From positions 1 through 64,000 of the forward strand of contig WOUR01000027.1 of the NCBI GenBank assembly GCA_009772935.1: 64,000 nucleotides of DNA, written 5' to 3'. The DNA is from Rhodospirillaceae bacterium. Its GTDB lineage: Bacteria; Pseudomonadota; Alphaproteobacteria; Reyranellales; Reyranellaceae. The position numbers and the translations under genes are program-made. Below the pieces are notes generated by a model. That model was not told the origin of the DNA, ran no database searches, and saw only the letters and a program-made list of their open reading frames with translations. Shown piece after piece: positions 48,113 through 56,802 of this stretch. Positions within the stretch are counted from its first letter, which is position 1. Every line of letters starts with the position of its first letter.

Positions 48113-48880
48113 ATGGGAAGGCTCGACGGCAAGTTCGCAGCAGTGACAGGCGGAGCCTCCGGGATCGGGGAGGCGACGGTCAGGCGTTTCGTGGCCGAAG
48201 GGGCAAGCGTGGCCTTCTGCGATCGGGACGGCGCACGCGGCCAGCGTGTGGCGGCCGAACTCGAGGCCGCCGGCGGCAGGGTCGCGTTCACGGAGGCGGA
48301 CGTCGGGACCGAGGCCGCCTGCCTTGCCTTCGTCAACGGGGCCGCGGACAGGTTCGGGCGACTCGATATCCTCGTGAACAACGCCGGTATCCGCAAATAC
48401 GAGAAGATCGACGAGGCGAGCGCGGCCAGCTGGAACGAGATTCTCAACGTCAACCTGATGAGTTACGCCTTCTGTGCCAAGGCCGCGATCCCGCTGATGC
48501 GCCGCGACAACGGCGGGGCCATCGTCAACGTCGCCTCGGTCCGTTCCGTCGTGGCCGGTGGCGGCAATCTTCAGTACGACACGACCAAGGCCGCGATCGC
48601 GGGCCTGACGCGGGCGCTCGCCGCCGACCACTCGCCGGAGGGCATTCGCGTAAATGCCGTCGGTCCCGGCCCGATCTTCACGCCATTCCATCAGCGCCGC
48701 ATCGAAGCGGCGGGCGAGACGGTGGCGCAGTACAACGCCAGCGCTGCCAAGGGCACCATGCTGAAGCGCCCCGGCAGGGCCGAGGAGGTTGCCGCCGCGA
48801 TCCTGTTCCTGGCCTCCGACGATGCCTCCTACGTCACCGGCGCGCTGCTGTTTGTGGACGGCGGCATGACGGCGATGTGA
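48113..48880 (+). CDS. SDR family oxidoreductase
   Basis: [49 protein letters not shown]. Confidence 0.93.
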   Translation: MGRLDGKFAAVTGGASGIGEATVRRFVAEGASVAFCDRDGARGQRVAAELEAAGGRVAFTEADVGTEAACLAFVNGAADRFGRLDILVNNAGIRKYEKIDEASAASWNEILNVNLMSYAFCAKAAIPLMRRDNGGAIVNVASVRSVVAGGGNLQYDTTKAAIAGLTRALAADHSPEGIRVNAVGPGPIFTPFHQRRIEAAGETVAQYNASAAKGTMLKRPGRAEEVAAAILFLASDDASYVTGALLFVDGGMTAM

Positions 48881-48912
48881 GGGATGTCGCTGCTTCCATA
48901 AGGAAAAATGAC

Positions 48913-49350
48913 ATGCCAATAACCCGCCGTGTCCTGCTCGCCACCGCAACCGCAACTGTCGCCGCCGCCTATCCGGCGGCGGCGCAACCTCAGGGAAAAA
49001 CCATGACCACCCAGACCGGCCTGAAATTCATCGACACGACCGTCGGCACGGGCGCCAGCCCCAAGGAGGGGCAGACCTGCGTCATGCACTACACCGGCTG
49101 GCTCTCCAACGGCGGGGAGAAGGGCAAGAAGTTCGATTCATCGGTCGACCGCGGGTCGCCCTTCGAGTTTCCCATCGGCAAGAAGCGCGTCATCGCCGGG
49201 TGGGACGAGGGCGTCGCGAGCATGAAGGTCGGCGGCAAGCGGACGCTGATCATTCCGCCGGAATTGGGCTACGGAGCGCGCGGCGCCGGCGGAGTCATTC
49301 CGCCCAACGCGACGCTGATCTTCGATGTCGAGCTGCTGGCGGTGAAGTAG
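48913..49350 (+). CDS. FKBP-type peptidyl-prolyl cis-trans isomerase (exported)
   Basis: signal sequence; [86 protein letters not shown]. Confidence 0.95.
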   Translation: MPITRRVLLATATATVAAAYPAAAQPQGKTMTTQTGLKFIDTTVGTGASPKEGQTCVMHYTGWLSNGGEKGKKFDSSVDRGSPFEFPIGKKRVIAGWDEGVASMKVGGKRTLIIPPELGYGARGAGGVIPPNATLIFDVELLAVK

Positions 49351-49381
49351 AGCCCGGCACGTGGCAGGCTGATGCTCGTCG

Positions 49382-49693
49382 TCAAGCCTGGACCAGCGTC
49401 GTTACGGACGTCTGCCACAACCACTCCTGATAGCGGTCGGGCGTCCATCCGCCCTCGCTGACGAGCATGCGATCGATCTTGCGGCTCGTGTATATCCGCG
49501 GGGTGTGGCTGGCTTCGTCGAAGGCGCTGCCCTTCCCGGCCCTGCCGGCGTCGAAGAGGTGGCGCAGGCGCTCCTTCTGCATTCGGTAGCGGGCGCGCTC
49601 GAATTCTTCCTCGATCTTTCCGAGCGCGGGCGAGAAGCCGGAGACGGTGCGCAGTAGACGAGACCGCTGCCTTGATAACCGCGCGGACGACAT
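49382..49693 (-). CDS. hypothetical protein
   Basis: 103-aa ORF, no recognised family. Confidence 0.35.
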   Translation of the reverse strand: MSSARLSRQRSRLLRTVSGFSPALGKIEEEFERARYRMQKERLRHLFDAGRAGKGSAFDEASHTPRIYTSRKIDRMLVSEGGWTPDRYQEWLWQTSVTTLVQA

Positions 49694-49903
49694 GGGGTGT
49701 GAGCGCGATCGTCTCGACGGGAGAGCCGGTTGCTTTCGGATGAAAGAAGTCGCCGTGTTGGTCTGTGACTACTATTTCTTCGCCTTCGCGGGGCCTAGTC
49801 AAAAACATCGCTTCCTAAACTTGAAGCCGGGGCCATCGCGCCGGCGGAGCACTTCTTTTGAGTTGCGCTGGAACCTTTCCTGCAGGCTGGCGTCTAGATT
49901 TCT

Positions 49904-50098
49904 ATGCCGCCTCGCAAACCGCTCCCGCCGTCCCGCTCGAATTCAAACATTCAAGCCGGCCCGGTGGCCAGCCGGCGAGCCTATCTGCCGCCCGTGCTCC
50001 AGCGTCTAGGTACGCTGCAGGAATTGACGCGTTCCGTGGGGCATCGCGGCCGCAGAGACGGTCAGAGGAAGGGACCGCAAAAGCGAACTAGCTGGTAG
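49904..50098 (+). CDS. putative lasso-RiPP-like leader-containing precursor peptide (orphan)
   Basis: leader motif YLPPVLQRLGTLQELT (Y-x2-P-x-L-x3-G-x4-LT) followed by short basic tail RSVGHRGRRDGQRKGPQKRTSW. Confidence 0.55.
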   Translation: MPPRKPLPPSRSNSNIQAGPVASRRAYLPPVLQRLGTLQELTRSVGHRGRRDGQRKGPQKRTSW

Positions 50099-50229
50099 AT
50101 CAGCTTCAGGGCCACTGGTCAGGAACGATACGTGCTGCCTGCTCCGAGCGGCTCGGCGATATCGCCGCCAAAGCCGAGCGCGCGACTGCCGTCCAGAATG
50201 CCCGCCCTCGGCCCACTTCCTTCCCGTTC

Positions 50230-52461
50230 CTAGGCCATCCGAGTGCGGCGGACGAGCAGGAGCGCGACGAGGACGGTGGGAACGAGAATGGCGGCGGCCA
50301 TGAGCTCCATCGTCGTATTGCTGAGGGGCATGATGCCGCCGCCGGGCGTCGCCAGGACCAGACCGCCCAGCACGAGCGCCACGCGCAGGGGCCACTCGAG
50401 CATGCCGGTGCGCCGGAGATCGCCGACGCCGACCTGATAGCCCTGGATGCCGCCGCAGATGAAGGAGATCCCGACGAGGGCGGTGACGGCGAGGTAGATC
50501 GCCTCGAAGTAGGGAATGCCGCCGCCGGCCGCCGGCTGCAGCACCAGAGCCGGATTGGCGACGAAGAAGAACGGGATGAAGTAGATGATGCTTCCCACCC
50601 ACATCGATTCCCATCCCGTCTTCATCGCCGGCGCGCCGGCAATGCCGGCCGCCGCAAACGAGGCGATGGCAACCGGCGGCGTGATCGACGACAGCATGCC
50701 CCAGTAGAAGATGAACATGTGGACGGCCATCTTGTTGAGGCCGAGCTTCTCGAGGGCCGGTCCGATCAGGATGGCGAGGAAGATGTAGCAGGCGGTCGTG
50801 GTCAGCCCGAGGCCGAGGATCAGGCTGGTGAAGGCGCACATGACCAGGAGCAGGAGGACGTTGCTGCCGGCGAGGTTGAGCAGGTCGTTGGCCAGCGAGG
50901 CGATGACGCCGGTCAGCGAGAAGGCGCCGATCAGCAGGCCGCAGCCGGCGAGGATTCCGACCAGTTCGACGAAGGTCCGGCCGTTGGCCTCGAGGAAGGA
51001 GATGTACTTGCGCAGGCCCCAGCGCTTGTCCCCCCAGATCTCGTTCAGCACCAGCAACACCACCATCCCGCCCAGCGCCGGCAGCAGGGTCGCATTCATC
51101 CAGGCGTCGAAGGTACCGGGTCCGGAGGCCGCCAGCGCCTTGGGATAGCTTTCGCCGCGGACCGTCATCACCGCGGCCGCGAGCACGGCGATCGCGATGT
51201 TGATCGTGTTGGCGATCTTCCATCGGCCGGGTTGCGACCACTGGTTCAGGACCAGCAGCAGCGCCGTCGCATAGAAGGGCGCATGGCTCTCGCGCTTGAA
51301 GTACAGCAGCATGACGATCAGCAGGGCGATGACGAAGGCGTAGTACCAGCCTTCCTTGAAGGCCTGCCAGGCGCTGGGAAGCTCACGCCGCTCCAGGCCT
51401 TTCAGGCCACGGCGGGCGGCATATGAATCGACCTGCATGAACAGGCCGGCATAGAAGAGGAAGGCCGGGATGATGGCGGCGAGGGCGACCTCGGAGTAGG
51501 TCGTGCCGAGGAACTGGGCCATCACGAAGGCCGTGGCGCCCATCACCGGCGGGGCCAGCACAGCGCCCGTCGAGGCGCAGGCCTCGATGGCCCCGGAGTA
51601 GGAGGGGCTGAAGCCGGTCCGCTTCATGGTGGGTATCGTCATGGTGCCGGCGGTGAGGACATTGCTGACGATGCTGCCGGACATCATGCCGAGCAGGCCC
51701 GAGGCGAAGATGCAGACCTTGGCGGCGCCGCCGCGGAACGTGCCGCACAGCGCGAACGAAAGGTTGATGAAGAACTTGCCGGCGCCGGTCATCATGAGGG
51801 CCGTGCCGAACACCAGGAACCCGATGACGACATCGGCGAAGGCCTGGATCGGTATGCCGAGCAGGCTTTCGGTGGAGAGCATATGGTAGGCGGTGGTCTG
51901 CTCGAGCGTCGACTGGTTGCCCTTGAGCGGCCCGAGCCACGAGGCGCCGGCGAACAGCGGATAGACCGTGAACGGAAAGATGCTCAGGAGCAGGCTCCAG
52001 CCGCCCGTCCGTCGCAGCGCCTCCATCAGCACGATCCACATCAGGTAGCCCGCCCAGATTACGGGTTCGGGCGGATCACCGAACTCCCATCCGAGTTCGG
52101 CGGCCTTGCGGATGTTGATCATCAGGTAGAACGAGGCGATGGCCGTGGCCGCGAACAGCACGACGTCGTACCAGGCAACCCGGTCGACCGAGGCCCTGGC
52201 GCTGCCCGGAAAGATCACGAAGGTGAAGGGCAGCATGCAGAGGATCAGGAGGTAGAAATACTCCGTGTTGAGCGGCGTGAACCCGACGAAGAAGCGCAGG
52301 GTGAACTGCTGGTTGATGCAGAGAAAGATGGTGACCGCGGTCAATGCCACGAGCAGCCACCGCCACACGCCGGAGAGCGTGCGGGTGCGCAGGGTCTCGG
52401 CTTCGGCCGGACCGGTCTTGTGCGGGTCGTCCAGGACGACCCGCACGGCCTGATCGGTCAT
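50230..52461 (-). CDS. TRAP transporter permease, fused 4TM/12TM subunits
   Basis: GSIVSNVLTAGTMTIPTMKRTGFSPSYSGAIEACASTGAVLAPPVMGATAFVMAQFLGTTYSEVALAAIIPAFLFY. Confidence 0.94.
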   Translation of the reverse strand: MTDQAVRVVLDDPHKTGPAEAETLRTRTLSGVWRWLLVALTAVTIFLCINQQFTLRFFVGFTPLNTEYFYLLILCMLPFTFVIFPGSARASVDRVAWYDVVLFAATAIASFYLMINIRKAAELGWEFGDPPEPVIWAGYLMWIVLMEALRRTGGWSLLLSIFPFTVYPLFAGASWLGPLKGNQSTLEQTTAYHMLSTESLLGIPIQAFADVVIGFLVFGTALMMTGAGKFFINLSFALCGTFRGGAAKVCIFASGLLGMMSGSIVSNVLTAGTMTIPTMKRTGFSPSYSGAIEACASTGAVLAPPVMGATAFVMAQFLGTTYSEVALAAIIPAFLFYAGLFMQVDSYAARRGLKGLERRELPSAWQAFKEGWYYAFVIALLIVMLLYFKRESHAPFYATALLLVLNQWSQPGRWKIANTINIAIAVLAAAVMTVRGESYPKALAASGPGTFDAWMNATLLPALGGMVVLLVLNEIWGDKRWGLRKYISFLEANGRTFVELVGILAGCGLLIGAFSLTGVIASLANDLLNLAGSNVLLLLVMCAFTSLILGLGLTTTACYIFLAILIGPALEKLGLNKMAVHMFIFYWGMLSSITPPVAIASFAAAGIAGAPAMKTGWESMWVGSIIYFIPFFFVANPALVLQPAAGGGIPYFEAIYLAVTALVGISFICGGIQGYQVGVGDLRRTGMLEWPLRVALVLGGLVLATPGGGIMPLSNTTMELMAAAILVPTVLVALLLVRRTRMA

Positions 52462-52475
52462 GACGAACGCGCCCC

Positions 52476-53621
52476 TTATTCGAAGACGACGTCCATCCCG
52501 GCCTTCTGGAGAGCGGCGCCGCGTGCCTTCAGCCAGCCCTCCGCGAAGGCCTTGTCATCCGACGGTGCGCCGGTCGCATAGGCCTTCCAGGCATCGATCA
52601 TGACCTGCTGGCGCTTCACCAGGTTGTCGTTGTGCTTCTGCGCCGCGTCCGTCCACACGCCCTTCTCCTTGAAGGCGCGGATGGTGCCGTCGTGATAGGG
52701 CACGACCCAGGTCAGGTTCTGCAACGACAGTGCCATGCCCTCGGCGCCCGGCGCGCCACCCTTGTAGGCGTCGAAGGTGTCGATCATCGCCTTGGTGATC
52801 GCATAGATCGTGTCGGCGGAGCGGTCGGCGTAGGTCATGAAGATCGGATAGGCGTAGCCCGCCATCTCGACCGGCGTTTGCGGCGAGAGGCCGCCGGCGC
52901 CGCAGGTCGCCTTCACGGGCACGAAGTAGGGCGCCTTCTTGTGGACGCGGGCCCAGCCTTCCTTGTCGCTGGCCGGCATCGGCGGAAACATGATGCCGCG
53001 CGGAGAATTGTCCGCCTCCTTGGACTGACCCGAGATCGTCGAGGTCAGGACGGCATCGACCTCGTTGTTGATGAGGCCCTTCCACATGGCGTTGTTCGAT
53101 GAGAACTGTACCGGCGTCATGTCCTTCTCGGTCAGGCCGCCGAAAGCGATCAGGGCGATGACACCCTGGCTCAGGGCCGGCGAGCCGACCACGATGCCGA
53201 GGCGCTTGCCCTTGAGGTCCTTGACCTCCTTGACACCTGTGTCCTTGGCCACGGCCAGGCCGAGCCCGTTGCACGCCGTCGCCGCCATGATCAGGCGGGT
53301 TGCCTGCGGCCCCCAGCTCTTGGTGCCGAACTCGAAAACGCCCTCCTGCGCGAAGTAGGTGCCGATGCCCATCTGCGAGATGACGGCACGGTTCGCCTTC
53401 ACCGGCGCCAGGCGCCCGGTGTCGTTGCCCGACGGCAGGACGCGGACGTCGGTGCCGAGCACGTTCTTGAACTGCTGGCCGATCGCGACGGCGATGTTGA
53501 AACCGGAAGAGCCGGTGTCGTAGGCGGTCCAGGACATCTCTTTCGGAATGGCCTGGCCAAAGGCCGGGACAGCGACGAGCAACGCCAATGCGGCGCCCAT
53601 CGACATGGTGCGTCGGTACAT
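52476..53621 (-). CDS. TAXI family TRAP transporter solute-binding protein
   Basis: signal peptide; SWTAYDTGSSGFNIAVAIGQQFKNVLGTDVRVLPSGNDTGRLAPVK; next to TRAP permease. Confidence 0.9.
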   Translation of the reverse strand: MYRRTMSMGAALALLVAVPAFGQAIPKEMSWTAYDTGSSGFNIAVAIGQQFKNVLGTDVRVLPSGNDTGRLAPVKANRAVISQMGIGTYFAQEGVFEFGTKSWGPQATRLIMAATACNGLGLAVAKDTGVKEVKDLKGKRLGIVVGSPALSQGVIALIAFGGLTEKDMTPVQFSSNNAMWKGLINNEVDAVLTSTISGQSKEADNSPRGIMFPPMPASDKEGWARVHKKAPYFVPVKATCGAGGLSPQTPVEMAGYAYPIFMTYADRSADTIYAITKAMIDTFDAYKGGAPGAEGMALSLQNLTWVVPYHDGTIRAFKEKGVWTDAAQKHNDNLVKRQQVMIDAWKAYATGAPSDDKAFAEGWLKARGAALQKAGMDVVFE

Positions 53622-53933
53622 GAAATCCTCCCTGGATGCGGCGCCACTTTCTGTGACGTCCGAATTGCAGGCATGTTGCCGGGTCGGTGGCCGCTATTCA
53701 ACCAACATTCCCTGGATGAACCCTCGGCGGCCCTCGGAGACAACCGTGAATGCCGTCCGTCGGCGGCCGGAAGACACGGCTGGCAGGCAGAGCCTGTGCC
53801 GCTTCTGCTCGGGTGGGGGTGATGCGACGAGGCGGATCCTGGGAGGGCTGCCCAGCTTGCCAGTGCGCCCGATGGCGTGCATTAGAGGGGGTCGCCCTAC
53901 CGCGGCAAACAACTCGTATTCAGGATATGCTCG

Positions 53934-54134
53934 ATGGCTTCAGGCACGGTTAAGTGGTTCAACGCCACCAAGGGTTTCGGTTTCATCCAGCCCGACAACG
54001 GCGGCAAGGACGTGTTCGTCCATATCAGCGCGGTTGAGCGCGCGGGCCTGAACGGCCTCAACGAGGGCCAGAAGATCACGTACGATGTCGTGAACGAGCG
54101 CGGCAAGGACGCCGCCGCAAACCTCAAGGCGTAG
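53934..54134 (+). CDS. cold-shock protein
   Basis: MASGTVKWFNATKGFGFIQPDNGGKDVFVHISAVERAGL. Confidence 0.97.
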   Translation: MASGTVKWFNATKGFGFIQPDNGGKDVFVHISAVERAGLNGLNEGQKITYDVVNERGKDAAANLKA

Positions 54135-54152
54135 CGCGGGCGAACACCGCGG

Positions 54153-54194
54153 AACCCCGCCCGGCGGCCCGGTGCGGGGTTTCCTGCTTTTCCG
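54153..54194 (+). terminator. rho-independent terminator downstream of cold-shock gene
   Basis: AACCCCGC...GCGGGGTT stem followed by TCCTGCTTTT. Confidence 0.7.
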
Positions 54195-54334
54195 GTGCTG
54201 GCGGGAGCGAGCCGGGAAGCGCGCAAGCCTTTGCCTGCAGTTGCCGCGCGCGTTGCCCGCATGACGAACCGGCCGCCACGAGTGCAGTGGCGACACCTGT
54301 CGCGGACTTCATGACGTCGAGCAGGGGAGTGCAG

Positions 54335-56698
54335 ATGCCGGGACCCCGGAAGATCGCAGCCTTTTGCACGCAATGCCGGTCGCGCTGCGGTTGTGTCGCC
54401 GTCGTGGAAGACGGGCGGTTGCTGGGCATCGAGCCATTGCCGGATCATCCCACGGGCCAGGCTCTTTGCCCCAAGGGACGGGCGGCGCCGGAACTCGTTT
54501 ATCATCCCGAACGGGTGACGCGCCCGCTGCGCCGCACACAACCGAAGGGCGCCCCCGATCCCGGCTGGGAGCCGATCGGCTGGGACGAGGCTCTGGCCGA
54601 AATCTCCGCTCGCCTGACCGAGATCCGGGCAAAGCACGGTGCCGAACAGGTTGCCTTCTCCGTCACCACGCCCAGCGGTTCGCACATTTCGGATTCGATC
54701 TCATGGATCGAGCGATTCATCCGCGCCTACGGCAGTCCGAACACCGTCTATGGAACCGAAATCTGTAACTGGCACAAGGATTACGCCTCGCGCTTCACCT
54801 ACGGCCACGATATCGGGACGCCGGATTTCGCCAACAGCGACTGCATCGTGCTGTGGGGCAACAATCCCGCGGCCACCTGGCTGGCGCGCCAGGTCGAGAT
54901 ACAGAAGGGCCTGAAGCGCGGTGCGCGCATGATCGTGATCGATCCGCGGCCGACGGTGATGGCAAAGCGCGCGACCCAGTGGCTGCGGGTGCGCCCCGGC
55001 ACGGACCAGGCGGTTGCCCTCGGGCTGGCGAACCTGATGGTCTCGAGCGGACGCTTCGATCGCGCCTTTGCGGCGAGCTGGACGAACGCGAGCCTGCTCG
55101 TACGCGCCGACACCGGCCGTTTCCTGCGCGAGAGCGACCTTCGGGTCCATGGCCGGACCGACATCCTGTTTTCACAGGCCGACAACGGCGGCGGCCTGTT
55201 GGCTTACGATCCGACGGACGGAAGCTGGACGCCTGCCGCGACGCCCGAGCTGCGCTGGCAGGGCACTGTCCAGACGCTGTCCGGCCCCGTCCTGTGTCAC
55301 ACCGCGCTGGAGTTGTTCGCGCGGGCCGCCGCGGACTTTCCCCCGGAGCGTGTTGCCGAGGTGAGCGGCATCGAGCCCGGCGACCTCGCAAAGGCCGCCG
55401 ACGTCATTGCCGGAGCCCGGTCGGTTGCCTACTACGCCTGGAACGGCGTCGGGCAGAGCGTCACGGCCACGCAGACCGATCGCGCGATCTCGATCCTCTA
55501 CGCGCTCACCGGCAGCTATGGCCGCAAGGGTGGCAACGTGCCCGGCGGCGCGGCGCCCTTCGTGGATATTTCCGGCCAGGATCTGCTGCCCGCGACGCAG
55601 CGCGACAAGGCGCTCGGTCTTGCCGAGCGGCCGCTTGGTCCTGGTCTTCATGGTTGGGTGACGGCCCGCGACGTCTACAAGGCGGTGCTGACGAAGTCGC
55701 CCTATCCGGTGCGCATGCTGATGTCGTTCGGCACCAACCTGCTGGTGTCGCAGCCGGATACGGAGACGGCTTGCAAGGCGTTGTCCGCACTGGAGTTCCA
55801 CGTCCACGCGGACTTCTTCGTCAATGCGACGGCCCGCTATGCAGACATCATCCTGCCGGTCGCGACCTCGTGGGAGCGGGAAGGATTGCGGACCGGTTTC
55901 GACGGCAGCCTCGAGGGCCTGCGCCACGTCCAACTGCGGCCCCCCGTCGTCGCGCCCGTCGGCGAGGCCCGCTCCGACACCGACGTCGTGATGGGGCTCG
56001 CTGCAGGGCTTGGCCTCGGCGATCGAATGTTCGATCTCGAAGCCGACCGCGGCCACGATGCGGTCCTGGCCAAGACCGGATTGAGCGTCGAGATGTTGCG
56101 CCGTTCTCCGGCGGGCATCACGGTCGAGGGGGCGGCGCAGGTCGATGCCCAGGCGATCGCGCACGACGGCCAGCCCCGCGGCTACCCGACCCCGACCGGG
56201 AAGATCGAGATCTATTCGGAGCGACTGCTGCTCTTCGGCTATCCTCCGATACCCGCGCTCGACGTCGGCGATCTCATGCCCGCCGAAGCGGGTTACCCGT
56301 TGCGCCTCGGCAGTGCCAAGAGCGTCGCCTACTGCCATAGCCAGCATCGCAACATCGCCTCGCTGCGTCGGCTGGTGCCCGACCCGATCGTGGAGATTTC
56401 GCCGGTTGATGCCGCCGCCCGTTCGATCGTTCAGGGCGACTGGGTCACCATCAGGACGCGGGGCGGTGATGTCGTCGCCCGTGCCGCCATCGTGCCGGGT
56501 CTCGCACCCGGCGCCGTGTTCGGCCAACATGGCTGGTGGGTCGAAGGCGGTGAAGGCACGCCCTATGATCGGACTCACCCGTTGGCAGCGAACCTGAACG
56601 GCGTCATCCGCACCGATCGCGCCGATCCCGTCAGCGGCTCGATTCCGCTGCGGTGCTCGTGGTGCCAGATCGAGAAGATAGCGAGGACGTCACCGTAA
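54335..56698 (+). CDS. molybdopterin-dependent oxidoreductase (DMSO reductase superfamily)
   Basis: FCTQCRSRCGCVAV...LCPKGRAAPELVYHPERVTRPLRR; YGTEICNWHKDYA; WGNNPAATW; molybdopterin-binding C-terminal domain; upstream start 54287 possible. Confidence 0.92.
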   Translation: MPGPRKIAAFCTQCRSRCGCVAVVEDGRLLGIEPLPDHPTGQALCPKGRAAPELVYHPERVTRPLRRTQPKGAPDPGWEPIGWDEALAEISARLTEIRAKHGAEQVAFSVTTPSGSHISDSISWIERFIRAYGSPNTVYGTEICNWHKDYASRFTYGHDIGTPDFANSDCIVLWGNNPAATWLARQVEIQKGLKRGARMIVIDPRPTVMAKRATQWLRVRPGTDQAVALGLANLMVSSGRFDRAFAASWTNASLLVRADTGRFLRESDLRVHGRTDILFSQADNGGGLLAYDPTDGSWTPAATPELRWQGTVQTLSGPVLCHTALELFARAAADFPPERVAEVSGIEPGDLAKAADVIAGARSVAYYAWNGVGQSVTATQTDRAISILYALTGSYGRKGGNVPGGAAPFVDISGQDLLPATQRDKALGLAERPLGPGLHGWVTARDVYKAVLTKSPYPVRMLMSFGTNLLVSQPDTETACKALSALEFHVHADFFVNATARYADIILPVATSWEREGLRTGFDGSLEGLRHVQLRPPVVAPVGEARSDTDVVMGLAAGLGLGDRMFDLEADRGHDAVLAKTGLSVEMLRRSPAGITVEGAAQVDAQAIAHDGQPRGYPTPTGKIEIYSERLLLFGYPPIPALDVGDLMPAEAGYPLRLGSAKSVAYCHSQHRNIASLRRLVPDPIVEISPVDAAARSIVQGDWVTIRTRGGDVVARAAIVPGLAPGAVFGQHGWWVEGGEGTPYDRTHPLAANLNGVIRTDRADPVSGSIPLRCSWCQIEKIARTSP

Positions 56699-56769
56699 GG
56701 TGTGACGAAACCGTGCTCTCCGTGAGAGTGCACTAATCCGCTCTGGTTCGTCGGGGTACCCGATGAGGT

Positions 56770-56794
56770 GGAACCAATTTCCCGGCGCGGAGTT
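56770..56794 (+). promoter_or_regulatory. EcfG-type promoter candidate GGAAC-N17-GTT
   Basis: GGAACcaatttcccggcgcggaGTT immediately upstream of the glgE ORF. Confidence 0.4.
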
Positions 56795-56802
56795 GGCTAC
56801 CC

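Noticed and set aside
49858-50091. 77-aa ORF overlapping the lasso-like precursor in another frame
   Set aside because: No motif; the +1-shifted frame carries the conserved-looking leader pattern instead.
53694-53953. Small ORFs on both strands upstream of the cold-shock gene
   Set aside because: Arg/Pro/Gly-rich chance ORFs; region is better explained as 5' UTR/promoter of the cold-shock gene and TRAP operon upstream sequence.
56710-56740. Hairpin-like CTCTCcgtGAGAG after the molybdoenzyme gene as terminator
   Set aside because: Short stem with a bulge and no T-tract; not convincing.
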